A stretch of DNA of 7,943 nt from Lachnospiraceae bacterium. GTDB lineage: Bacteria; Bacillota_A; Clostridia; Lachnospirales; Lachnospiraceae. The notes below the pieces were generated by a model. It made no database searches. It was not told where the DNA came from and worked only from the letters and a program-made list of their open reading frames with translations. A program made the translations under genes and the position numbers. The stretch lies in the NCBI GenBank assembly GCA_017435025.1, contig JAFSFU010000222.1:1-7943 (forward strand), read 5' to 3'. Positions 1 through 5,681 of the stretch are shown here, piece by piece (positions within the stretch are counted from its first letter, which is position 1; every line of letters begins with the position of its first letter).

Positions 1-237
1 ATTGGCAAACGGAGCAACTCGGGGTTCTTTATTGTTTGATAAGATACAGGTGGAAAAACCGATCGCTCTCAAACGTTCAAATAACGCTATGGACCGTTCA
101 TCTGCCGGGGCACCGTGAGGCACCAGCGTATTATCTACATCAAATATAATTCCCCTGAATCCTTTTTCGTAGAGTGTATCAAACGGAATCTGATAAGCAC
201 TGTCCAGATATTCATCCGGATAAAAGGTCTTGAACAT
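1..237 (-). CDS. yqeG: YqeG-family HAD-IIIA phosphatase, N-terminal part (truncated by window edge)
   Basis: The first 79 codons are in the window and the frame runs off the left edge. Reading from the ATG at 237, the HAD motif I is DVDNTL, with the nucleophile and acid/base aspartates at residues 33 and 35. Motif II is the LSNN segment at residues 66-69. The opening FYPDEYLDSAYQIPF resembles the conserved N-terminus of the YqeG family, cytoplasmic HAD-IIIA phosphatases whose physiological substrate is not firmly established. The start is well supported: an AGGAG ribosome binding site (247-243) lies 5 nt upstream and overlaps the TAG stop of nrdR, so only 8 bp separate the two genes. I infer co-transcription and probable translational coupling with nrdR. 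The missing C-terminal part should carry the HAD motif III lysine and metal-binding aspartates. Confidence 0.88.
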   Translation of the reverse strand, partial: MFKTFYPDEYLDSAYQIPFDTLYEKGFRGIIFDVDNTLVPHGAPADERSIALFERLRAIGFSTCILSNNKEPRVAPFAN

Positions 238-245
238 AAATTCTC

Positions 246-701
246 CTACTTATTCTTCAGGAATTTTGCCAGCTCGTCCATAAATGCATCTGCATCCTTA
301 AACTCACGATAAACGGACGCGAAACGAACATAGGCAACCTCGTCCAGTTCACGCAGTTTCTCGATTACCAGTTCGCCGATACGGCTGGACGGAATCTCCC
401 GCTCTTCCATTCCAAAAATCTGCGTCTCAATCTGATCGACCAGATTGCTGATCTGCTGGGAAGATACCGGACGTTTGTGGCATGATAAAATAATACCGTT
501 CTCCAGTTTCGAACGGTTATACGTCTCTCTGGAATCATCTTTTTTGATGATCATAAGAGGCATTGTTTCCAGTTTTTCATATGTTGTAAAACGCTTTCCG
601 CACTGCTCACACTGGCGGCGGCGGCGAATGGAACTATTATCATCCGCAGGTCTGGAATCGATTACTTTCGTATCCTGGGCATTACAGTAAGGACATTTCA
701 T
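246..701 (-). CDS. nrdR: Transcriptional repressor NrdR (ribonucleotide reductase regulator)
   Basis: A 151-residue protein, the usual NrdR length. The N-terminal zinc ribbon has cysteines 3, 6, 31 and 34 (CPYC and CEQC), followed by GKRFTTYE as in the family. An ATP-cone domain spans about residues 49-139, with the conserved VAYVRFASVYREF near 122-134. NrdR binds ATP/dATP through the cone and represses ribonucleotide reductase genes when dATP is high; it acts in the cytoplasm on DNA. No nrd structural gene is in the window, so its targets lie elsewhere. The ATG at 701 follows a GGGGG purine run about 8-10 nt upstream. It has its own promoter in the 64-bp gap after ylmC, and its stop overlaps the ribosome binding site of yqeG. 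No intact NrdR box is visible near its promoter. Confidence 0.97.
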   Translation of the reverse strand: MKCPYCNAQDTKVIDSRPADDNSSIRRRRQCEQCGKRFTTYEKLETMPLMIIKKDDSRETYNRSKLENGIILSCHKRPVSSQQISNLVDQIETQIFGMEEREIPSSRIGELVIEKLRELDEVAYVRFASVYREFKDADAFMDELAKFLKNK

Positions 702-731
702 AAGTGTTTCCCCCTAAACATGCTTTTTACA

Positions 732-761
732 ATTGTACCATAAAATCCCTCGCACTGGCAA
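732..761 (-). promoter_or_regulatory. Sigma-A type promoter of nrdR(-yqeG)
   Basis: On the minus strand, -35 TTGCCA (761-756), an 18-bp spacer and -10 TACAAT (737-732), with an extended -10 TGG directly upstream (740-738). Both hexamers match consensus in five of six positions. The predicted transcript starts near 725, leaving a leader of about 24 nt that contains the ribosome binding site. The -10 lies inside a perfect 10-bp palindrome, TACAATTGTA (728-737). Confidence 0.68.
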
Positions 762-763
762 GG
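748..763 (-). terminator. Small hairpin just after ylmC, possible weak terminator
   Basis: The minus-strand RNA reads CCTTGC-CAGT-GCGAGG, a 6-bp stem with one G-U pair and a 4-nt loop, beginning 2 nt after the ylmC stop and followed by GATTTTA. The U-run is only four long, so termination would be inefficient. The stem overlaps the -35 of the nrdR promoter. Confidence 0.25.
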
Positions 764-765
764 TT

Positions 766-1035
766 CTATCCGTGTTTTGGATGATGCGATTTATCACTTT
801 GCCGCTCATCCAGCTTTACTAAAATAATGTCATTTCCCACCTGGCAGATATCATGATAGGGAATCAGATATTCTTTTTCATGCCCAAGAAATCCACAAAA
901 ACACCCCGGTCCGGGTACGATCAGACATTCTATTTTCCCTGTACATTTATTAAACTCAATGTCTCCGACAAAGCCTAATCGCTTTCCATCACAGATATTG
1001 ATAACTTCCATCCGTTTCAGCTCGCTCATCCGCAT
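766..1035 (-). CDS. ylmC: YlmC/YmxH-family PRC-barrel sporulation protein
   Basis: An 89-residue single-domain protein. Hallmarks are the opening MSELKRMEVINICDGKRLG, then GDIEFN, LIVPG and the segment EKEYLIPYHDI with VGNDIILV, which fit a PRC-barrel fold. The family is annotated as sporulation protein YlmC/YmxH and is typical of endospore formers; its biochemical role is not known to me. This copy has six cysteines (15, 31, 37, 45, 47, 64), including a CFC in the PGPG loop, and a histidine-rich tail (84, 85, 88), more than I would expect for this family. The ATG at 1035 is preferred over the ATG two codons later because GAGGT (1046-1042) is 6 nt from the first and 12 nt from the second. In many Clostridia this gene sits between sigG and nrdR; here nrdR follows but an amidohydrolase occupies the upstream position. 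Confidence 0.85.
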   Translation of the reverse strand: MRMSELKRMEVINICDGKRLGFVGDIEFNKCTGKIECLIVPGPGCFCGFLGHEKEYLIPYHDICQVGNDIILVKLDERQSDKSHHPKHG

Positions 1036-1041
1036 ACGATT

Positions 1042-1046
1042 ACCTC
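1042..1046 (-). promoter_or_regulatory. Ribosome binding site deciding the ylmC start
   Basis: Minus-strand GAGGT with a 6-nt spacer to the ATG at 1035; the spacer to the alternative ATG at 1029 would be 12 nt. Confidence 0.7.
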
Positions 1047-1064
1047 AAAATGATCTCTTATCAC

Positions 1065-1094
1065 TAATGTATGAGGATTGAGCCCGTCCAGGTT
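1065..1094 (-). promoter_or_regulatory. Candidate mother-cell sporulation promoter (sigma-K/E-like) upstream of ylmC
   Basis: Minus-strand CATACATTA (1073-1065) matches the sigma-K -10 consensus CATAnnnTA, and its first eight bases also match the sigma-E -10 CATACAnT. AACC (1094-1091), 17 bp upstream, fits the short sigma-K -35 (mACm); no good sigma-E -35 is present. A transcript would start about 12 nt before the ylmC ribosome binding site. These consensus motifs are short and AT-rich, so chance is possible, but the product family is sporulation-linked. I saw no convincing sigma-A promoter in this 96-bp gap. Confidence 0.32.
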
Positions 1095-1131
1095 CAAATT
1101 TGTATTCTATTGGACATTTATCCTTTCAAAG

Positions 1132-1929
1132 TCATATTTTCAGGATTTTCTCTGCATTCCCGCTCAGCATCATATTTTTTTCTGCGTTCGAAAAACTGCT
1201 GTTTTCAATATACTGTATCGCATTGGCCTGCGTGTCATACGGGAAATCGCTGCCAAACACCACACGCTCCGGTCCGTAAGCCGCAGTCAGCTGTTCAAAC
1301 TCTTCAATCGCCTGGAATTTTGCACTCATGGCCGTATCGATATACACATTTTCAGGGAATGTAAGAAGAAGTTCTTCCTCCCGCGGATCGTCAGAACGAC
1401 CGCCCATATGCGCCAGTACCACCGGCACATCCGAAACATACCGTAAAAATTTTGCCACGCCGGATGGGAACAGATCGTACGCACCATCCACCCTTGCATG
1501 TCCGCAATGGATCATCACCGGAAACCCCAAATGATTGATATGTTTCCACATCGGGATATATTTTTCATCGTCCAAACGCACTTTCTGGAAAGGCGGATGG
1601 AATTTGACCCCTGCCATACGCAGATCCTTCAATTTCTCAATTTCCTCGATCACATGTTCACAATCCGGATGGAGCCCACCGAAGGAAATCACATTGGGGC
1701 GCACGATCTCCGTCGCAAACCGATTCACATCCGTCTGGGTTGCAGGCTTTGTCGTCACATGATGCACTACAGAAAGGACAATCTGTTCTTCCTCCATCCG
1801 CTTCCACAAATTCTCCTTCACCGGCAGCTTTTCATAATCATCATGTTCCCTGCCAGCCACTGCCATCGCGCGACGAGCCAGAGTTGTTGGATAAATATGA
1901 GTGTGGAAATCTATAATTTTTCTAGTCAT
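1132..1929 (-). CDS. Amidohydrolase 2 family metal-dependent hydrolase (COG2159-type TIM barrel)
   Basis: A 265-residue protein of the amidohydrolase superfamily, a TIM-barrel metalloenzyme family that includes decarboxylases and hydrolases acting on varied substrates. Expected metal and catalytic positions are visible: the HxH of strand 1 (His9, His11 in DFHTHIYP), the strand-4-like KFHP (Lys109, His111), His141 in MIHCGH, His174 in LAHMGG and the strand-8 aspartate Asp228 in FGSDFP. The C-terminal NAEKIL is the usual closing helix of this family. There is no signal peptide, so it should be cytoplasmic. The start ATG has a modest GGTGA ribosome binding site. It lies 175 bp downstream of pepV and about 96 bp upstream of ylmC, so it may be a single transcription unit; I could not identify a convincing promoter in the AT-rich spacer. 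The substrate cannot be told from the sequence and the neighbours give no clear pathway. Confidence 0.85.
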   Translation of the reverse strand: MTRKIIDFHTHIYPTTLARRAMAVAGREHDDYEKLPVKENLWKRMEEEQIVLSVVHHVTTKPATQTDVNRFATEIVRPNVISFGGLHPDCEHVIEEIEKLKDLRMAGVKFHPPFQKVRLDDEKYIPMWKHINHLGFPVMIHCGHARVDGAYDLFPSGVAKFLRYVSDVPVVLAHMGGRSDDPREEELLLTFPENVYIDTAMSAKFQAIEEFEQLTAAYGPERVVFGSDFPYDTQANAIQYIENSSFSNAEKNMMLSGNAEKILKI

Positions 1930-1968
1930 CTATTTCACCATTATCAAACACAATTTTGTTGATTGCTA

Positions 1969-2021
1969 TTTGATTTGTTTTAAGATTTTAAGTTTGATTT
2001 GTTTTAGAATATAAATTTGAT
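1969..2021. repeat. Short direct repeats (ATCAAA-centred, about 24-bp period) upstream of the amidohydrolase
   Basis: TTTGATTTGTTTTA occurs exactly twice (1969-1982 and 1993-2006), offset by 24 bp, with a third shorter TTTGAT at 2016-2021, 23 bp further. Read on the minus strand these are ATCAAA cores upstream of the amidohydrolase start. The 23-24 bp spacing is close to two helical turns, as for tandem regulator sites, but the region is so AT-rich that slippage or chance are alternatives. Confidence 0.5.
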
Positions 2022-2050
2022 AAAAGAATTTCAGACGATCCTTCATATAG

Positions 2051-2091
2051 TCGGAAAGACTTTGATATCAATAACATCAAAGTCCTCCCGA
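2051..2091 (-). terminator. Strong hairpin 13 nt after the pepV stop (3' end structure, no U-tract)
   Basis: In the minus-strand RNA, bases 2091-2076 pair with 2066-2051 over 16 uninterrupted pairs, two of them G-U; the 9-nt loop can close further. On the plus strand those two G-U pairs become A-C mismatches, so the structure is better formed in the pepV transcript. The sequence after the hairpin is not U-rich, so it is not a classical intrinsic terminator. It may mark the 3' end, protect the mRNA or work with Rho. Confidence 0.5.
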
Positions 2092-2104
2092 TCATTTTAA
2101 TTCC

Positions 2105-3508
2105 TTAGCAGCAGAGTTCCACCATTACCTGTGCAAAGATCTTTGCAGCCATTACCAGCTCATCCACAACTGCGAACTCATCCGGACCGTGGATACCTGT
2201 CTCTGTCTCCGGAAGAGACGGACCGAACGCCACGCCGTTTTTTAAGTGGTGTACATAAGTGCCGCCGCCGATGGCGATGCACTCTCCCTTGCGGCCTGTG
2301 TAGTCTTCATAGCACTTTAACAGTGTCTTTACAAAGTGAGAATCGCCGTCCACATGATGCGGCGGATTCATGGATTCTGTTGTAAAGTTGATGCCGTTCG
2401 CTGCCATATTCGCCTTTGCAACCTGAAGAGTATTCTCCTCATTGGAGCAGATTGGGCAACGGCTGTCGAAATCACCTTTTAACTCAGTCTCGGAAATCTC
2501 TAACATACTGAATGCCAGTGTCAGCTTACCGGAAATCTCATCTTCATGGTTAATACCAAGGTTTGCACCGTGGTTATCACCGTGCGGCATCATCTTATTC
2601 AGCGCTTTCACTGCCTGTACCTGACCGCAGTCAGCAAGATTCAGCTTTTCTACCATTGCAAGGAGTGCTGTCAGCGCGTTTGTTCCTTTTTCCGGTGTGG
2701 ATGCATGGGCACTCTCACCGAAAGCTTCCAGTTTCAGATAACCATTCTCAGAAGTTACATCAAACTTTACGCCCAGTTCTGCTTCGAACTGTTTTGCAAA
2801 TGCCTCTGTCTCAGAGCCATCCAGTCCCTCAAACAGCGCATACGCTTTGGACGGAACCACGTTTACTTTTGTACCGCTCTTGAAAGCAACCATTCTCGGA
2901 AGAACATCGCTCTTTTCGAACTTCGCTTCGAACTCGCCGTGGAGACTTCCCTTTTCGATATTGATAACCGGGAATGCAGCATCCGGAGAAAATGTCATCG
3001 GAGCTTCTTCCTCTTTCTTGTAATAATATGCGATATCAGAACTGCCGCACTCCTCATCGGTTCCAAGGATCAGGCGAACATTTTTCTTCACTGGAATACC
3101 AAGTTCCTTGATCGCTCTCATTGCGTAAAGAGCTGTGAACGCCGGTCCCTTATCGTCGGATGTACCGCGGCCATAGATCTTTCCATCTTTTACTACCGGT
3201 TCAAACGGAGTTGTCACGGTCCAGCCTTCGCCGCCCGGAACGATATCCAGATGTGCCAGAATGTCTAACTGCTGCTCTTTATCGTTTAAATCGATGGTGC
3301 CAACGTAATTGTCATAATTGCGTGTGGTAAAACCATACTTTTCACCGATCTGAAGACCTGCCATCAGCGCCTCGAACGGTCCCTGACCGAACGGTTTCCC
3401 CTCTAAATACGGTCCTTTTGCACTGTCGATCTTGCAGAGTTCGATAATATCTGCTAACATTTCGTCCTTATGTGCATCAATATACTGATCAAGCTGTTCT
3501 CTGTACAT
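2105..3508 (-). CDS. pepV: Dipeptidase PepV (peptidase family M20, metal-dependent)
   Basis: A 467-residue M20 metallopeptidase of the PepV/Sapep type, which cleaves dipeptides and some tripeptide-like substrates in the cytoplasm using two metal ions. Numbering from the ATG at 3508, the key residues line up with Lactobacillus PepV: His86 and Asp88 (HLD), bridging Asp118 in GRGTSDDKG, catalytic Glu152 and metal-binding Glu153 (TDEEC), Asp176 (SPDAAFP), lid-domain His268 (SAHAS) and His440 (GIHGPDE). The frame stays open five codons further to a TTG at 3523, but the GGGGG at 3521-3517 lies inside that extension and is 8 nt from the ATG, so the ATG is chosen. The protein ends in two cysteines, which I cannot explain. 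It follows yqeY by 28 bp and is probably the last gene of the prfC-yqeY-pepV operon, with a hairpin right after the stop. Confidence 0.95.
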   Translation of the reverse strand: MYREQLDQYIDAHKDEMLADIIELCKIDSAKGPYLEGKPFGQGPFEALMAGLQIGEKYGFTTRNYDNYVGTIDLNDKEQQLDILAHLDIVPGGEGWTVTTPFEPVVKDGKIYGRGTSDDKGPAFTALYAMRAIKELGIPVKKNVRLILGTDEECGSSDIAYYYKKEEEAPMTFSPDAAFPVINIEKGSLHGEFEAKFEKSDVLPRMVAFKSGTKVNVVPSKAYALFEGLDGSETEAFAKQFEAELGVKFDVTSENGYLKLEAFGESAHASTPEKGTNALTALLAMVEKLNLADCGQVQAVKALNKMMPHGDNHGANLGINHEDEISGKLTLAFSMLEISETELKGDFDSRCPICSNEENTLQVAKANMAANGINFTTESMNPPHHVDGDSHFVKTLLKCYEDYTGRKGECIAIGGGTYVHHLKNGVAFGPSLPETETGIHGPDEFAVVDELVMAAKIFAQVMVELCC

Positions 3509-3516
3509 TGCTATTT

Positions 3517-3521
3517 CCCCC
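3517..3521 (-). promoter_or_regulatory. Ribosome binding site deciding the pepV start
   Basis: Minus-strand GGGGG followed by AAATAGCA and the ATG at 3508. It makes the upstream TTG at 3523 an unlikely start, since the TTG would precede this site and has no good site of its own. Confidence 0.65.
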
Positions 3522-3536
3522 AAATTTCCCTTAGCT

Positions 3537-3983
3537 TTATTTCATCATTCCGGCAAGAATCTCATTTACTACTTTGCCGTCTGCTTTTCCTTTTACAAGC
3601 GGCATCAGCACTTTCATAATGCGGCCTTTGTCTTTTGCAGTCGGAACCTCGATCTCCAGTTCTGCAAATACACCTTTGATCACCTCTGTGATCTGTTCCG
3701 GTGTCAGATCGGCCGGAGCAAACTCCTGATACACAGCCATTCTCTTTCTTGCTTCCTCGATAATATCCGTGCGGTCTGCCGGAGCAGTGTCCATCGTTTC
3801 CTTTGTCTGCTTCAGCTCCTTCTTGATCACTGCATTGGCCTCGTCTTCTGTCAACGGCTCGCGTTTATCAATCTCCGCATTCTTCAGCGCAGATAAAAGC
3901 ATGGACAGGGAATCTTTTCTTTCCTTATCTTTCGCTTTCATTGCCTCTACCATTGCTGCGCGTACCTGATCAACTTTGCTCAT
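3537..3983 (-). CDS. yqeY: GatB/YqeY domain-containing protein
   Basis: A 148-residue, mostly helical, cytoplasmic protein, the normal length for stand-alone YqeY. The N-terminal half (about 1-95) has the family pattern from MLLSALKNAEIDKR through ELKQTKET to EEARKRMAVYQEFAP. The C-terminal part (about 100-148) resembles the tail domain of GatB, with KDKGRIMKVLMPLVKGKADGK being the most diagnostic stretch. In GatB this domain contacts tRNA during transamidation; the role of the free-standing protein is not settled. The ATG at 3983 has a clear AAGGAAGG ribosome binding site about 7 nt upstream. It starts 24 bp after prfC and ends 28 bp before pepV, so it is probably the middle gene of that operon. 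Confidence 0.93.
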   Translation of the reverse strand: MSKVDQVRAAMVEAMKAKDKERKDSLSMLLSALKNAEIDKREPLTEDEANAVIKKELKQTKETMDTAPADRTDIIEEARKRMAVYQEFAPADLTPEQITEVIKGVFAELEIEVPTAKDKGRIMKVLMPLVKGKADGKVVNEILAGMMK

Positions 3984-4007
3984 AATTCTGCCTTCCTTTC
4001 TATTATA

Positions 4008-5600
4008 CTAGTTACGTCCGAACTCACTTAACTTGAGCTTCGGATTACGCTCCTCGACCATACCGATACTCCAGCTGTTGATGAACAAGAGAAGCGGATT
4101 GCCCTTCAGATCGCAGATACGTTTCATATCAGAAGTACCCTGGATTCTTGCCACATCCACCTCAGTCGGATTCTCGATCCAACGGATGTATTCGTACGGA
4201 AGCTGCTCCAGTTTTACCTCAACATTGTATTCATTTTTCAGACGGTACAGGAGAACTTCAAACTGAAGAACACCTACCACGCCTACGATAATTTCCTCCA
4301 TACCGGTGTTGAACTCCTGGAAGATCTGGATCGCACCTTCCTGAGCAATCTGATGAACTCCTTTGAGGAACTGTTTACGTTTCATCGTATCCATCTGACG
4401 AACTCTCGCAAAATGCTCCGGAGCGAAGGTCGGAATACCCTCGAACTGGAACTTGTCATTAGAAGTACGGAGTGTATCACCGATGGAGAAAATACCCGGA
4501 TCGAATACGCCGATGATATCGCCTGCATAAGCCTCTTCGATGATCTTTCTGGATTCCGCCATCAGCTGCTGCGGCTGAGTCAGACGCAGTTTCTTTCCGC
4601 CCTGTACATGGTTTACTTCCATACCGGCCTCGAACTTACCGGAACAGATACGCATAAACGCGATACGGTCGCGGTGCGCCTTGTTCATATTTGCTTGAAT
4701 CTTGAAAACGAAAGCAGAAAAATCTTCATCGAACGGATCTTTTTCACCTTCCGTTGTTCTTCTGGATAACGGAGAACTTGTCATATTGAGGAAGTGCTCC
4801 AGGAATGTCTCAACACCAAAGTTTGTCAGCGCGGAACCGAAGAATACCGGGGAGAGCTGACCATGGTCAACCAGTTCCTGATCAAACTCATCGCTGGCAC
4901 CGTCCAGAAGCTCAATATCATCCAGAAGCTGATTGTGGTAATCGGTACCGATCACAGCCTCAACATCAGTACCCTCTACATCGAAAGTCTGGCTTGCAAC
5001 CTCCTTCTGACCGCCCATAGCCGCTGTGAAAGTTGTAATCTTCTTCGTCTGTCTGTCATAAACGCCTTTAAAGCTCTTACCGCTGCCAATCGGCCAGTTG
5101 ATCGGACATGTATGAATGCCAAGAACCTCTTCAATCTCACTCATCAATTCGAACGGATCACGAGCCTCACGATCCATCTTGTTTACAAATGTAAAGATCG
5201 GGATATGGCGCATCACACAAACTTTGAACAGTTTGATTGTCTGCGGCTCAACACCCTTGGAACCGTCGATGACCATTACTGCTGAGTCTGCAGCCATCAG
5301 GGTACGGTAAGTATCTTCGGAGAAGTCCTGGTGACCAGGTGTATCCAGAAGATTGATGCAATATCCGTCATAGTTGAACTGCAGTACGGAGGAAGTAACG
5401 GAAATACCTCTCTCCTTCTCGATCTCCATCCAGTCGGAAACCGCATGTTTCGTATTTTTACGTCCTTTTACAGTACCTGCCAGATTGATGGCACCGCCGT
5501 AAAGGAGGAATTTCTCTGTTAATGTTGTTTTACCGGCATCCGGGTGCGAAATGATCGCAAAGGTACGCCGTCTTTTAATCTCTTCACTTAAGTTACCCAA
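4008..5600 (-). CDS. prfC: Peptide chain release factor 3 (RF3), TTG start
   Basis: A 530-residue translational GTPase, close to the 529 of E. coli RF3. RF3 uses GTP to release RF1 or RF2 from the ribosome after termination. The G domain shows the P-loop SHPDAGKTTLT (18-28), a switch I EKERGISVTSS (about 61-71), DTPGHQDF (86-93) and NKMD (140-143). The YRTLMAADSAVMVIDGSKGVEPQT stretch near 98-121 is characteristic of RF3 rather than EF-G. Domain 2 and the RF3 C-terminal domain follow to residue 530. The start is TTG at 5600: a GGAGGT ribosome binding site lies 5 nt upstream, an in-frame TAA occurs 18 nt upstream, and the next ATG is only at residue 58, inside the G domain. It has a plausible promoter in the gap after coaBC and leads the prfC-yqeY-pepV group. 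Confidence 0.97.
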   Translation of the reverse strand: MGNLSEEIKRRRTFAIISHPDAGKTTLTEKFLLYGGAINLAGTVKGRKNTKHAVSDWMEIEKERGISVTSSVLQFNYDGYCINLLDTPGHQDFSEDTYRTLMAADSAVMVIDGSKGVEPQTIKLFKVCVMRHIPIFTFVNKMDREARDPFELMSEIEEVLGIHTCPINWPIGSGKSFKGVYDRQTKKITTFTAAMGGQKEVASQTFDVEGTDVEAVIGTDYHNQLLDDIELLDGASDEFDQELVDHGQLSPVFFGSALTNFGVETFLEHFLNMTSSPLSRRTTEGEKDPFDEDFSAFVFKIQANMNKAHRDRIAFMRICSGKFEAGMEVNHVQGGKKLRLTQPQQLMAESRKIIEEAYAGDIIGVFDPGIFSIGDTLRTSNDKFQFEGIPTFAPEHFARVRQMDTMKRKQFLKGVHQIAQEGAIQIFQEFNTGMEEIIVGVVGVLQFEVLLYRLKNEYNVEVKLEQLPYEYIRWIENPTEVDVARIQGTSDMKRICDLKGNPLLLFINSWSIGMVEERNPKLKLSEFGRN

Positions 5601-5605
5601 GGTAA

Positions 5606-5611
5606 ACCTCC
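5606..5611 (-). promoter_or_regulatory. Ribosome binding site for the TTG start of prfC
   Basis: Minus-strand GGAGGT with a 5-nt spacer (TTACC) to TTG at 5600. This near-perfect site supports a non-ATG start; an in-frame TAA at 5621-5619 rules out a longer frame. Confidence 0.8.
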
Positions 5612-5641
5612 AAATAATTTATTCCATAAATACCGTTCTCT

Positions 5642-5670
5642 ATTTTGCCAATAAAACCCTGTTTCGTCAA
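5642..5670 (-). promoter_or_regulatory. Sigma-A type promoter of prfC-yqeY-pepV
   Basis: On the minus strand, -35 TTGACG (5670-5665), a 17-bp spacer and -10 CAAAAT (5647-5642) with an extended -10 TGG immediately before it. The -35 matches consensus in five of six and the -10 in four of six positions. The transcript would begin near 5635, giving a leader of about 35 nt. The promoter starts 11 bp after the coaBC stop; no terminator is visible, so read-through from coaBC is also possible. Confidence 0.55.
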
Positions 5671-5681
5671 GCAACAATGGA

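Noticed and set aside
728..737. TACAATTGTA as an NrdR box
   Set aside because: Too short and lacking the conserved ACAC/GTGT flanks of known NrdR boxes; no second box is nearby.
1940..1945. Minus-strand GATAAT as a -10 for the amidohydrolase
   Set aside because: Transcription would start within the ribosome binding site, and the matching -35 position (TAGCAA) is poor.
2051..2091. Classical rho-independent terminator after pepV
   Set aside because: The stem is strong but no U-run follows in the minus-strand RNA, so it is reported only as a 3' hairpin.
2546..3268. Long plus-strand open frame (about 240 codons) opposite pepV
   Set aside because: It lies entirely within the well-supported pepV coding region, has no recognisable domain, and its composition is a by-product of the codon use of pepV. 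No promoter or ribosome binding site supports it.
3509..3523. Longer pepV start at TTG 3523
   Set aside because: It has no ribosome binding site of its own and would place the GGGGG site for the ATG at 3508 inside the coding region.
4002..4007. Perfect minus-strand TATAAT at the end of prfC, as an internal promoter for yqeY
   Set aside because: No usable -35 at 16-18 bp and no TG extension, and a transcript starting 6-8 nt downstream would begin inside the yqeY ribosome binding site.
4794..5285. Plus-strand open frame opposite the prfC G domain
   Set aside because: Antisense to intact, motif-complete RF3; no independent evidence of coding.
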